The position numbers and the translations under genes were made by a program. From assembly GCF_022201045.2 (NCBI RefSeq), contig NC_068557.1:28187501-28251500 (forward strand): a stretch of DNA of 64,000 nt. The letters are read 5' to 3'. Below, one piece after another: positions 13,033 to 23,534 of this stretch. The notes under the pieces are model-generated. The model was not told where the DNA came from, did not search any database, and saw only the letters and a list, made by a program, of their open reading frames with translations. This stretch comes from Citrus sinensis (Eukaryota > Streptophyta > Magnoliopsida > Sapindales > Rutaceae). The first letter of the stretch is position 1, and the number at the start of each line of letters is the position of its first letter.

Positions 13033-13374
13033 GGCTAACAAACGAAACGCTTTTAAGTTGGTAAATTATATTTGAATCCCTTTGTTTTTTATGTTTTGTC
13101 AGATAAGGATATAGTATACCCATTTATTTCAAATACACTCTCATGAAATTGATTTTTTTTTTTTTCAATTTCATTATTATATGTGAGAATATCAATGATA
13201 TATTTTGTGCTTATTTCTTCTATAAAATTTTATGATTTTTACCAAATGGAGATACTATATGCTTATATGAGAAGTGCAATTCAAGAGTTCTTTCTTGAAC
13301 ACTCTAATTTCTCTCTCAAAAGCCCAAAAAAAAAAAATTATGTCAATTGAAGTTTCAAACTATAGATTGATTAT

Positions 13375-13690
13375 AACCACTCGGGCAGTAGCCCGAGTGG
13401 CCAGGGCTGCTGCCCTCCAAGTTGGAGGGCAGCAATTCGAACCCCCACAAAAGTATTATGGGGGTATTTCATTCCTCAATTAATTTGAGTGAATGTAGTC
13501 TTCTCCCTTACCCATGAGTGAGGAGTAGACATCCCTCGAATATTTGTGAGGGTTAAAATCTGGGCAGAGCTCCATTAGCATTGATGTCAGTTGGTCCCAG
13601 TAATAGTCTGATTTGTAAATATCAGTAATAGTCTCATGTATATGAGTTGTAATCTGAGCAATAGTTTCATGTAATCAAAAAAAAAAAAAA
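13375..13690 (+). mobile_element. tRNA-derived SINE with perfect 15-bp target duplications
   Basis: Flanked by identical 15-bp direct repeats, CTATAGATTGATTAT, at 13360-13374 and 13691-13705. The 5' head has a pol III A box (TAGCCCGAGTGG) and a B box-like ATTCGAACCC about 45 bp later. The 3' end is an A run of about 14. Body sequence is shared with the elements at 37427-37714 and 43069-43400, so the three form one family. Perfect flanking repeats suggest a fairly recent insertion. It lies between DDB1 and the hAT-like element. Confidence 0.9.
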
Positions 13691-13758
13691 CTATAGATTG
13701 ATTATTGCAACAAATATATCATGGCATTTGTTTGTACAAGCATTCTCACAGTGGAGAG

Positions 13759-15683
13759 TAGGGATGGCAAAATCTGATTCCGGGTCTGGGTTTAGCCTTT
13801 CCGATTCTGGACCCAGATGATAATTTTGTATACCGAACTCGGATATAAATCCGAATATTTTAACTCCGGGTTCGGTCCGAGTTGAACCTGGAAAAATTCG
13901 GGTTTCTGGATTGCAGGTTCCAAACCCAGATATCTATTATAATTTTCTTTTCTTTTTTTCTCGCTGTTACTTCCACGAATCTCCAAACCTCAAATCACCA
14001 AAATCTCGATACCATAGCTAAATGAACATTGATGGAGGGTTGCCGAGTTTTCAGATTTTTGGTGGCATTGGTGTTGTCGTCGGCGTTGAGGAGAGCATCG
14101 TCGGAAAGTTGTTGTGGAGATTCGGTAGTTTTTGGTGACAAAAAACCAGCAAGAGTGGCGGAAAAACGATGATCAGCCTTAATGGGCGCATTCTTCTTTG
14201 TCTTCATTTCAATACAAAGATTTTTTCAAGTCATTTGAGTGAATGAAAAAGAAAGGGAAAATATCCACCGTCCACCTGATTTTATCCACTTTTTCAAAAA
14301 TACACAAACCTTAATTTTTTTTGCTGCGCTCTACCTAAACTTATAATTTTTTTCACATTTCCACCTCCATTTGCAAACTGTGAAGACGTTGCTGACGTCA
14401 TAAGGATAAAATGATAATTTCACTTGGGCTTCAAAAACGACGTCGTTTAAGATATGTAATAAGAAAAAAAAAAAAAAGGAGGCATAGTGGTCCACCAGCA
14501 CAGCAAGCAATGAAAACAACCATAGTTTATTCCCCACCAATGAAAACAGCCATAGTTTATTGACGGTTTGCAGATGAAGAGAAGAATAAGAGAAGAGAAA
14601 CAAAACGAGTGAGAACAATTCACCGCCAAACTTAATAACAAAAAGGTGTCCACCGTGGGCGAATCAACGACCACGATTGGAGGCCACCAAGTGGAGAGAG
14701 ATCAAACGAACAAAAAAAAAAACAACAGAAACAGAAAACAAAAATAAACATACGCGGGTCTCGGTCTCCGTCCCTGTGCCTTTCTCTAACTAACTTCTAA
14801 ACGAAGTCAAAATGAAAATCTCAGAAGAAGAAAGAATAAGCGAATTTGTTTATGTATTTGGAATTAGAGGTTGCTTCGGCTTGGCTTGGAAGACACGTGA
14901 AAGGGGAGACTTATTATCATTATCATTACTACTACCATGAATAATAGTAATATAATAATAAACAGTGGGATAGAATGGTAAATTAGGAATGTCTCCCTCG
15001 GGATCTGATGATAGATAGGATAATACTTCAATAGAGGGGGGTTTGGCGCCATGAAGAGGAAGATGGTGTTGTTGAGTTGTCTCTGTCGTTAATAAAACAG
15101 AAGAGCCACAAACAATCAACAAGCCTTTGGGGGCTGGGAAGCTGCCCAAAGAAATTTTGGCGTTTATTTAGGGTAAATATGTAATTTTTTATTTTTGGGT
15201 AAAAAAGTAATTTGGACAAAATTCCGTTAGTTTTATTGACGGTTTGTAAACGGAGGTGGAAATGTGAAAGAATTTATAAGTTTAGGTGGAGTGCAGCCAA
15301 AAAAATTAGGATTTGTGTATTTTTGAAAAAATAGACAAAATCAGATGGACGGTGGATATTTTCCCAAAAAGAAATTGGAGAAGAAAGAAAGCGGTTGCAG
15401 TGGGTTTAATGAAAAGAGAAGATGGAGAAGAAAGAAAGCGGCTGCAATAGGTTAAGGCATTAGGGTTTTTTTTTTTTTGTTTACCTTTTATACTTAAAGT
15501 ATTCAGGTCCGGGTTTTGGATATCTGAGTTGAGATAAAATCGGATCCGGACCCGAAATGTATATGGGTTCAAAATATCATTCCTGGATCTGCATTGTATT
15601 ACCTTCCGGCGCGGGTTAAACCCATACCGGATTATCCAAGTTTATCCAAGTCTGATCCGGGTTCGGGTTAATTTGCCATCCTA
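13759..15683. mobile_element. hAT-like non-autonomous DNA transposon
   Basis: The ends are inverted: TAGGGATGGCAAA on the left and its near-complement TTTGCCATCCTA on the right. They are flanked by 8-bp repeats differing at one base (GTGGAGAG at 13751-13758, ATGGAGAG at 15684-15691). An 8-bp duplication with AGGGATGGCA-type ends is typical of plant hAT elements. Subterminal regions are rich in CCGGGTCTGGGT/CGGGTTCGGG-type motifs on both sides. There is no transposase frame. About 1.1 kb of its interior is a second transposon (14255-15365), leaving about 0.8 kb of original element. Confidence 0.7.
14255..15365. mobile_element. Mutator-like element with long terminal inverted repeats, nested
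   Basis: The terminal inverted repeats are about 115-125 bp (14255-14378 and 15239-15365), start GGGAAAATATCCACCGTCCA, and match at roughly nine in ten positions. Perfect 9-bp direct repeats AAAAAGAAA flank them at 14246-14254 and 15366-15374. Long inverted repeats with a 9-bp duplication define Mutator-like elements. The 860-bp interior has no transposase but has modest open frames on the minus strand (for example 14850-15149) and a short internal duplication of ATGAAAACARCCATAGTTTATT around 14509-14560. The interior may be captured host sequence (Pack-MULE), but I do not recognise its source. It is inserted in the hAT-like element. Confidence 0.85.
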
Positions 15684-15881
15684 ATGGAGAGAACTGAAAC
15701 AAATTAAGCTTAAATTTATTTATGCATGTTGAATTTAGATATCATTTATTATTATCACGAGCGCATTATCTTTTCTCCCTGTACTTTAGTCATTTATTTG
15801 TTGTAAATTTACTGCACGATTTGTTAGTACGGTAATATGCATAATGAATTTTTTTTTCCCGGTATATATATATGGCAAATG

Positions 15882-15993
15882 CTAAGTTACAATAATTGTA
15901 ACATACATCCCTCATGTGAACCACACAAATTATGGGTCCTACAATTTTGTGTGGTTCACATGAAAAATGTATGTTACAATTATTGTAACTTAG
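15882..15993. mobile_element. Fold-back MITE (near-palindromic)
   Basis: The left arm begins CTAAGTTACAATAATTGTAA and the right arm is its complement, ending TTACAATTATTGTAACTTAG. Homology continues inward through CATGTGAACCACACAAA on the left and TTTGTGTGGTTCACATG on the right, so nearly the whole 112 bp can fold into one hairpin. Target-site duplication is not clear, and the superfamily cannot be assigned. Confidence 0.75.
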
Positions 15994-16001
15994 AGGCTCC
16001 C

Positions 16002-16002
<1 letters not shown>

Positions 16003-16038
<36 letters not shown>
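16003..16038. repeat. Compound (TA)n(GA)n microsatellite
   Basis: A TA run passes directly into a GA run of about ten dinucleotides, immediately after the fold-back MITE. No further content is seen between here and the PsaK 3' end. Confidence 0.85.
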
Positions 16039-16716
16039 ATTCAATTACAGGTTTTGGGCTTTGTTGCCCGTTTTGGGGACTTCCAACGGAACCGGCTACA
16101 AAACGCAGGTGTGTTTAGAAATCGAAAGAAATGTCGAAGCGGATCAATTTGACTAGGCCCACCGCCCCAAGAATTTGAAACCCAAAATGATTTTGTTTTA
16201 TCGTTTCTTTTTTTTTTTCTTTTAAATCGATGCCATCAAAATTCAAATATTCAAATTTCTCATACAATATTTCTATAAACTGTTCATGAACTTTTTGATC
16301 GGATAATTTTTCCCATAGAAACTAATAATAATTTGTGTGCATAGTTGTACGGTATTATGTAAGAAAACAAGATAAAAAAGGACTAAATTGACGACATATT
16401 TTTATATATTTTTCTTAATGTAAATCGAATTTAAAAACGACAAGTGTATGCAATATTAATTCTCAAAACCCCAGTTTGTGGATTGATTCAATATTTTTGA
16501 CTTGGGGCGTCGATGGAATTTTTCCTCATCCATTCTCTTTCTCTATCCAATATAATCACTAATATCACTTATCATTTATTCTAGAGAATAATAAATAAAT
16601 TATTTTTAACATCCAAATGAAGCCATAAAAAATTAAAACCAGGCAGATAGGTGCAACAGAAATGGCACAGCGAGTATTAACAATCGATTTAACATAACAA
16701 ACTGCTTCGAAAATTT

Positions 16717-17274
16717 TTACAGAGCACCCAAGTTCTTAAGGCCAAGGACCACCCCAACACCAATGATGTGACCAACACTGCCACAAGCCAATGTGTCAGC
16801 CAAAGTGAACCCAGCTGGGTCACCAGTTTGCAAGCCAGAGTCCCTCACTTCAAGCTTCAATCCTGCCGTTGCTTTCCTGTTTGCTGATGGAGCCAGCCCA
16901 AATCTCCCAGCAAATAGCATCAGGGTTGTTGTTGTCACCATTATCTGCCCACAATGGGATAAACTTACGCACTTTTTACAAAAGCAATTCTGAAATCAAC
17001 ACATGTCAGTGAAAGTGCTTACCAAATTTGTGGGCGAACCAATGAAGCCACAACGAGCACCCAAAGCTCCACTGCATTTCCTCCTCATTGGCTGGGCTGC
17101 TACCTGCCCCATTAGAGTTTACACAAAACAAACATGAGCCTAATGTAGTTGCCAAATTGCCACATGAAAGATCACATCAATCAAAAAAATTGTTACCAGG
17201 CTTTGTGCTGGAGCTGCTGAGATTTGGGGTCTGAGCCCACTGAACTGTGGCATGGTCATCAAAGAAGTTGCCAT
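16717..17274 (-). CDS. PSAK: Photosystem I subunit PsaK, chloroplast precursor
   Basis: Three coding exons, 17197-17274, 17023-17103 and 16717-16944, all with GT/AG borders and in phase, give 128 aa. PsaK is a small thylakoid membrane subunit at the edge of photosystem I that helps dock LHCI (Lhca2/Lhca3) antenna. The first 45 or so residues ([20 protein letters not shown] and on) are serine/alanine-rich and basic, as in a chloroplast transit peptide. The mature part has two hydrophobic segments, around [20 protein letters not shown] and [20 protein letters not shown], joined by the stromal loop with [17 protein letters not shown]. The C-terminus LKNLGAL is typical. Length and start fit the plant family, and no defects are visible. 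Confidence 0.95.
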
Positions 17275-17395
17275 TTTTCAGCTTTCTACGGAGGAAATTG
17301 AATGACCGGAGAACGAGTAATACTTGGGAATTATTTTAGTTTGTTAAGTTTTGAAACGATATTAAAAACTGAGTAGGCAGACGTTTATGATGGCC

Positions 17396-17401
17396 CACGT
17401 G
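17396..17401. promoter_or_regulatory. G-box in the PsaK promoter
   Basis: A CACGTG palindrome lies about 120 bp upstream of the PsaK ATG. A second ACGTGGC core is near 17456 and a GATAAG (I-box) near 17487. G-box plus I-box is a known combination in promoters of light-regulated photosynthesis genes. The motifs are seen; their use is inferred. Confidence 0.5.
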
Positions 17402-17499
17402 AGCGATTTGTGGCTTCAGAACGCTTGAATTGGATACACTTAGATCCTCGGTGAGGACGTGGCTCTCTACTATTGGGGATTTTCTTCGGATAAGGTTTT

Positions 17500-18795
17500 G
17501 GGTGACTCAGGGAAACGTTCTTTTGGTGGATCGTGGGTGCTCAGCTGGAAGGGTTAAGGTTTAAATGGGTTGGTTGGGCTTCAGGATCCAAAATGGAAAT
17601 CGGATCGGATCCGACCGGCTTCTTTTGACCAAAACATTTCTTTTTGCAAGTTGTTAGTTAATGAATGTCCATGGCACACAAGATACAGTAAGTAAATCGA
17701 TATTACTTCATCAAATAGCAATCACCTCTTGCTTTAACGTTTGTCACTTATTCGATTGCTTCAATATTGAAGTCGTAGTTTTTAATCTCTTCAAATGAAT
17801 TTCAAGAGACTTGAATTTTCAATCTCATATCACTAAAATGTCGTCGACACTTTTATTGATCGATAGGTTGAGATGGTAATCTTATTATTGAATATAACTG
17901 GATTATGAAGAATTTAATGTTAATGGTTCTATTTTCAATATTTTATAATTTGATGTTCATGACTTCTTCAACTTTATAATTTTGATTTTTTCTAAACAGT
18001 CATGTGAAGCTTTTTTTTTTAAACTTAAAAAATGATGAAATACTTTTTTAAAAAAAATATTATTCCTTATTTGTAATTGAATCAAATTAAGAATATAATC
18101 CTCCATGTTCTACTCCGCCTATCTATTCCTTGTTTCGCGAGAGTCGCTGCATTTCTCTGTATGAGTAAAGGAATCAAATCACTGGAACTATTATTTAAGT
18201 TATTTAATCTTAATTAGAACTATTTAATTGTTTATTAATAGAAAAAAATTTTAATAAGTAGTTTGCTCGGAAGAGGTTAATAATTAAGGCAATATAAACT
18301 TTTTTTCTTTAATCATGTAAATATAAACATTATATTCTGGGGACATTTAGCCTATAAAAGTAAATAAGAAATATGCACCTTCGCCGTCAAGTACCTATTT
18401 GATGTTCATTTTTTAAATTACTTATTTATTCTAATGGTTGGCATTTATTCATTGAAGGTTCAAATCTTTCTTTATGCATGATCATTGTGATTGAATCAAA
18501 TTAAGAATATAATCTTTTTTTTATTTACTCCCATAATACGCACATTATCTAAGACTCGAACCTAGACCGTAATTATTGAAATCTAGCTATATAATCCATG
18601 GAGAAATTTAATGATTGATTAGCGAGGGGGTAAAAAAAAAAAGAAGCTTAATAAGGTAGTTTGCTCCGAAAAAAGTTATAAAAAAAAAAAAAACAAGGTT
18701 TATATATAATCTCAAATAAAAGTAAGCATGAAAATACGCAACTTCACCGTCAAATACACCAAGTTCGATATTGATCAATTAATTTATTAGTAGCC
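17500..18795. other. AT-rich intergenic with relic promoter copies of the metalloproteinase family
   Basis: No gene. A block at about 18340-18430 (CCTATAAAAGTAAATAAGAA, then CACCTTCGCCGTCAAGTACC) resembles the block at 18713-18795 in front of the broken metalloproteinase. Both resemble the real promoter at 21664-21737. A direct repeat containing TTGAATCAAATTAAGAATAT occurs near 18077 and 18493. These suggest an upstream duplication whose coding part is gone. Confidence 0.5.
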
Positions 18796-19723
18796 ATGAA
18801 ACACAAAAAAATGCTCTCCATGCATTCATCTCTTTCTTCCTCCTTCAGTTCTTCTTACTGCATGCACTTGCTTCAGCCTCAAACACCAACAGCAACAGAA
18901 AATCATCACCATTAGAGTTCTTTAAGCTGTTTCAGGGCACTCAAAAGGGTGACACGGTTAAAGGAATCAATGCACTCAAGAAATACCTTCACACACTCGG
19001 CTACTTGTCCAATCACAACCATAACCATGCGGCCGCCGCGGCCGATGGGGACTATTTTGACGAAAACTTAGAATCAGCCGTCAAAACGTACCAAAGAAAC
19101 TTCAACCTGAATCCCACCGGACACATGGATCTCAAAACGGTATCAATGATGGGGAAGCCACGTTGCGGGGTGCCGGATGTCATCAACGGGACGACAAGAA
19201 TGCAGGGTGGCCCTGCCCATTATCACACTCATTATGTATTTTATCCAGGAAGGCCTAAATGGCCAGCAACCAAACAAATAATCAGCTGCGCGTTCCTCCC
19301 CGGGACTCGAACCGACGTTCAAGAACCCGTACGCCAAGTTTTCTAACGTGGAGCAAGTACACGCCGTTTTCATACGAATTCGTTCAGGATTACGACGCTG
19401 CTGATGTCAAGATCAGTTTCCAGCGAGGGGATCATGGGGACGGGTACCCGTTCGATGGTCCGGGGCCATACAATCTGCTGGCTCACTCTTTTCCGCCGAC
19501 TGACGGGCGGTTTCATTACGATGGTGATGAAAATTGGACGGTGGGGGCAGTCCCGGGCGCTGTTGACATGCAAACTGTGGCTTTGCATGAGCTACGGCAT
19601 GTGTTAGGGCTAGCTCATAGGCCATAGCCCTGTTCAGGCAGCGATTATGTACCCGTTGGCGGGACCAAGGGTTTGAATGATGATGATATTCAAGGGATTC
19701 AAACGTTATATGGTAGCAGTTGA
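18796..19723 (+). pseudogene. Broken matrix metalloproteinase (MMP) copy
   Basis: This is a close paralogue of the intact gene at 21738-22682, alignable from the initiator ATG to the final TGA. Frame changes occur in the signal-peptide region (about 18800-18850) and near 19342, after EPVRQ. An in-frame stop follows the zinc motif at about 19625, and the next stretch is shortened relative to the intact gene. The cysteine switch survives as KPRCGVPD. The zinc motif reads HELRHVLGLAH, keeping all three histidines but with arginine for the usual glycine. The propeptide has an odd HNHNHNHAAAAA-type insertion near 19020-19040 from a GCGGCCGCCGCGGCC GC-rich run. It cannot make a full protein. It is host gene decay, not a mobile element. 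Confidence 0.9.
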
Positions 19724-20092
19724 TGGGAATTAATTATTAGTCTAAATAAATTAATATTTCTAATCTGATATTTGTGTATTCTATCGTATAGTTTCAAAAT
19801 TATTGGTTCAATAATGTTTCTTTATTTGATTTTATTTTGTTGGTCTATATACCATAGAATTTGTAACAGATGAAATAGTAAAGAAAAACGCTATCAATAA
19901 TTTTGGTTAAGTCACCTATAAAAATTGAGACTAAAAAAATCAAGTAATTAAAAAATTTAAGTTTTATTCAATTTATTAATCCTGAAATATTAAATTCAAA
20001 TGAAATCACTGAAATACATATCGTTTTAGAAACCTATTGAATGAAGTTACAACTTATAGATGAGTGTAAACGGAAATGCTTTTATTGATTTT

Positions 20093-20327
20093 TTTTTTTT
20101 TTTTGGTTTGAACCACGAGGTGGTCCTGAGTGGGCCCCAACTATATGAGGCACATTTAAGCTCGTACCATAACTCAGACTAATCCTTACTCGCACCGGGT
20201 CGGCCCGGTAAGGGGTAAAGTGCTGGCCAAAGTGGTGACTCCATACGAGAACAGAGCTTGAACCCATGACCTCTCTTAAGGAGTGAGAGTGTCGAATCAC
20301 TCACACCAACCAACTTTGGTTTGTTTT
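20093..20327 (-). mobile_element. tRNA-derived SINE, second family
   Basis: On the minus strand the element starts near AACCAAAGTTGGTTGGTGTG, has a B box-like GGGTTCAAGCTC, and ends in an A run (the T run at 20089-20104 on the plus strand). Direct repeats TTTATTGATTTT flank it at 20081-20092 and 20328-20339. The body includes ACCGGGCCGACCCGGTGCGA. It shares no obvious body sequence with the SINE at 13375, so it is a different family. Confidence 0.8.
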
Positions 20328-20819
20328 TTTATTGATTTTAAGTATCTGATAAGACACTGGCACATATACAATCCCTAGAAAACTGAAATGAGATTATAAT
20401 TTCTCCATCAACCGAATGAACCAAATTCTGTTTTCAATTTTTTCAATCATGAAATTTAAACCCATTTCTCTTATTTCTTTGCTTCTTCTTCAATTCCTCT
20501 TCAGCTAGGTTTAGTATAACTTTTTAAATAGAGCTTATTTAAATAAAATTTTATTGATAAAAGCATTACAAGTAGAGGTTTTAATTTAAAACATTTTAGG
20601 CAAGTTTTTTAAAGTTATATTATGAAATTTCATTAAGATTGTCAAATAAGTAAAAGATAATTTTGATATTTTACAATAAAAAAAATTTTCAAACTCTACT
20701 TTTAAAAGTTTAAAATTTGAGTTTTTATTAGTACAGAGAAAATAGCTAATACAACAAAAATTTTCATAAAAGTAAATAAACATTTATAATTATTAAATAA
20801 GATACACCAAATAAACACT

Positions 20820-20945
20820 CACTGCAAGCAATTGCTTCAGCTTCAAACAACAACATAAAAGCATCGCCATTAGAGGTTTTTAAGGAGTTTCGGGCTCTCA
20901 AAAGGGCGGCAAAGTGAAAAGATTTCGTGCACATATTCTTTTAAT
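20820..20945 (+). pseudogene. MMP 5' fragment (relic)
   Basis: This stretch matches the start of the MMP coding region: GCTTCAGCTTCAAACAACAA, then a segment equivalent to SPLEVFKEF, then CTCAAAAGGGCGGCAAAGTG. It covers about 40 codons of signal and propeptide and then departs into non-coding sequence. No catalytic part follows. It is a truncated duplicate. Confidence 0.75.
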
Positions 20946-21290
20946 TGACTACATTGGCAAAAAAATGAATAAAACATATAATAGTCAGCACTTAAAAACA
21001 TTTATTTTTGGTTTTTTTGAATTATTTATATAGCTTAAATTTATCTAATCATTTTGTTATAGATAGTGCGTTTACAAGTTAGTCATATGCAACTTTTACG
21101 ATGGGTTTTTAAGTGCGGACCTAAACCTAACTTTATAATTTTAAAATAATTTTAAGGTCCACATTGCATTTTCAACGAAGAAAGTTTCTTTATCACTAAG
21201 GAGAATTTGCCCTCAGAAAAATGTACAATATATTTCATATTTAGCCAACGGTTTATCAATAACTTTGTAAAAAGTGTTTATTTTCAGGAG

Positions 21291-21345
21291 TATATTATTA
21301 TTATTAGCCATGAAACTCAGAATCAATATCTCTCCAAGCCCGCGT
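21291..21345 (+). pseudogene. MMP start-region relic
   Basis: TTATTAGCCATGAAACTCAG, followed by AATCAATATCTCTCC, matches the leader and first codons of the MMP genes and is even closer to the relic at 23419-23460. It lies only 390 bp before the real ATG. No open frame follows. Confidence 0.6.
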
Positions 21346-21671
21346 GCACACGTGTGAAGACCATATGAGTTTTGTCAGTTTGGAATAGTGTGAGTATTTT
21401 GAAATACCTCACAAATTCACAACAGCTCCATGGGCTCTAGACTTGCAAACGATGACGTTGTAGTTAAAGACTATAACTATGATCAGAAAAGGAATCATGG
21501 ATTAGAAGCCACCACAATAATCACCTCCGATGATTTCGTGCATTTATGCTTTTAATTAACTACAGTGGCAAAAAATTAATGAAACGTAAAGCACTTAATA
21601 TTCACAGCATGCATGCGTGATATACACAACTTTAAATTCTTGTGAGCGTACAACTTGATCACAAGAAAGCC

Positions 21672-21679
21672 TATAAATA
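21672..21679 (+). promoter_or_regulatory. TATA box of the intact MMP gene
   Basis: TATAAATA in the context CCTATAAATATAAG lies about 60 bp before the ATG at 21738, leaving room for a short leader. The block is repeated in degraded form at about 18350, 18715 and 23340. Confidence 0.6.
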
Positions 21680-21737
21680 TAAGCCTGAAAGATATACAAG
21701 CAACTCCGCCATCAAATTAACTAACTTATAATTAGCC

Positions 21738-22682
21738 ATGAAAACCTTTAGTCTCCATGCGTTCATGTCTCTCTTTCTCCTTCAACTCCTCTTAATGCAT
21801 GCTCTTGCTTCAGACGCCTCAAACAACAAAAGAAAACCATCGGCATTAGAGTTCTTTGAGCAATTTCGGGGATCTCAAAAGGGTGACAAAGTGAAAGGAA
21901 TCCATCAACTCAGAAAATATCTCCAATCACTTGGCTACGTAAATCAAAACAATATTAGGCCTTCAATTTCCCTTGATAATTCAGACAACGAATCCCATAT
22001 TGAGGATGACTATTTTGGTGAAGATTTAGAATCAGCCATCAAAACTTACCAAATAAACTTCAACCTGAACGCCACAGGAACCCTAGATCTTCAAACAATC
22101 TCAACAATGGCGCAGCCGCGTTGCGGGTTACCTGATATCATAAATGGAACAACAAGAATGCAGAGAGGCTCTGCCGATAAAAAATATGACATTCATTACG
22201 CTTTCTTTGAAGGCCCGAGATGGCCGTTAACAAAAAAAACCGTAACGTATGCATTTCAGCCAGGAACTCGAGATGACATTCATGAACCAGTTCGGGTAGC
22301 TCTTCTATTGTGGAGCAATTGGGCACCATTCACATTCGAAGGGTCAAATGACTACGAAAATGCTGATATAAAGATCAGTTTTCAGCGGGGTGATCATGGG
22401 GACGGCACTCCTTTCGACGGACCGTGGCATACGTTGGGTCATGCATTTTCTGATCCATATGCGGTGGTACATTTCAATGGCGATGTGAATTGGGTTATGG
22501 GTACAGTAAAAGGGGGTTTTGACATGCAAACTGTGGCTTTGCATGAGCTTGGACATGTGTTGGGGCTTTCTCATAGCTCTGTTAAAGCAGCAAGTATGTG
22601 GCCGTCAACGCGAGCAGGAACCACCAAGGGTTTGAATGATGATGATATTCGACGAATGAAGATGTTATATGGTAGGCAGTAG
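21738..22682 (+). CDS. Plant matrix metalloproteinase (MMP), M10A
   Basis: Intronless, 314 aa, as usual for plant MMPs. It is a secreted zinc endopeptidase acting in the cell wall. Residues 1-25 are a signal peptide ending MHALAS. The propeptide (26 to about 145) contains the peptidoglycan-binding-like helical domain (LEFFEQFRGSQKGDKVKGI onward) and the cysteine switch PRCGLPD at 127-133, which keeps the zymogen inactive. The catalytic domain holds structural Ca/Zn-site sequences (RGDHGDGTPFDGP, HAFSDPYAVVHFNGD), the zinc motif HELGHVLGLSH at 269-279 and a Met-turn methionine at about 287. There is no hemopexin domain, as in all plant MMPs, and no hydrophobic C-terminal tail, so it is probably soluble rather than GPI-anchored. 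It resembles soybean SMEP1-type enzymes. It sits in a cluster with broken copies. Confidence 0.95.
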   Translation: MKTFSLHAFMSLFLLQLLLMHALASDASNNKRKPSALEFFEQFRGSQKGDKVKGIHQLRKYLQSLGYVNQNNIRPSISLDNSDNESHIEDDYFGEDLESAIKTYQINFNLNATGTLDLQTISTMAQPRCGLPDIINGTTRMQRGSADKKYDIHYAFFEGPRWPLTKKTVTYAFQPGTRDDIHEPVRVALLLWSNWAPFTFEGSNDYENADIKISFQRGDHGDGTPFDGPWHTLGHAFSDPYAVVHFNGDVNWVMGTVKGGFDMQTVALHELGHVLGLSHSSVKAASMWPSTRAGTTKGLNDDDIRRMKMLYGRQ

Positions 22683-23534
22683 TACATTAATTCATTACCG
22701 GTGTTGATTTATTACTAATTTGTTCTTATTTAGTATTAAAACTATTGTCACGTTATATAAGTTTTGCTTGGCAAATCAACTTCAATTTGGACCCCCATGA
22801 ACCCTCACTCTCGCTTATTTTAAAACTCTTTATGAAATATTTCTGACTAGGATCCTATCCTTATATGACCTCTCCTGATGTTTTATAAATATTGGGTCAC
22901 ATATTTTTTAAAGTTAGTGTATGATTAGAATTTAATTATCTTTATATTTAAATAGTAAAATAAACTTTAAATAAAAAAGAGAGAAAAAGTATTTTCTCAA
23001 AACACACAAATATATTAAATCCTCAACTTTAATAATAAATTAAAGCAACCACCACGAGGCAAAGCATAGTTGAAAAAGTCATTGACTTTTTAAAAAAATA
23101 ATAATAATTAAGACAGTAATTAATTTTGTAATTAAGCATTTTATTTTATAGTATATATGATTTTGCAATCAAAATTTGCACATATGAATATAAGGTTTAT
23201 AATTTTATATTAAAAAATTTAAAATTTAAGATTCATCACGCACTTAATTTAACGACAGTATATGTGTCTTCATATCACGACTAGAATAAGTTACGCCACT
23301 AATGATTTTAGTTAATTACGATTTCATAAGAAATGTTATAAAAGTAGATAATAAACCTGAAAAAGCAACTTCACGAGCAAAATAAGAAGAGAAAGAAGTT
23401 TTCTGTTCAATTTATATTGTTATTAGCCATGAAACTCAGAACCATTATTATCTCTCCATGCATCCATGTTTTTCTTTCTCCTTAAAATAAAATAAGAAGA
23501 CATTCATTAGCATGGCACCGATGGATACATATAC
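22683..23534. other. AT-rich spacer with an MMP promoter relic
   Basis: No gene. The right part (23336-23490) is a relic of the MMP promoter and start region. The rest is AT-rich and unrecognised. Confidence 0.4.
23336..23490 (+). pseudogene. MMP promoter and start relic
   Basis: ATAAAAGTAGATAATAAACC then CTGAAAAAGCAACTTCA echoes the promoter and leader at 21670-21715. ATTAGCCATGAAACTCAGAA and CATCCATGTTTTTCTTTCTC then echo the first codons of the signal peptide. The homology ends at about 23485. This is at least the fifth trace of this 5' region in 5 kb. Confidence 0.65.

Larger units (their letters stand above)
19724..21660. other. AT-rich spacer between MMP copies
   Basis: About 1.9 kb with a SINE (20093-20327) and two relics of the MMP 5' region (20820-20945, 21291-21345). 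A further duplicated stretch, GATTTCGTGCA then CTTTTAATT then ACTACA, occurs at about 20926-20960 and again at 21531-21570. That ties the relics to the promoter of the intact gene. No other gene was recognised. Confidence 0.5.

Noticed and set aside
14850-15149. A 99-codon minus-strand frame inside the Mutator-like element
   Set aside because: No transposase or known host motif. It may be captured sequence but cannot be called a gene.
16003-16038. CRISPR-like or other spaced repeats
   Set aside because: This is a plain dinucleotide microsatellite. No spaced-repeat arrays occur anywhere in the window, and the genome is a plant nucleus.
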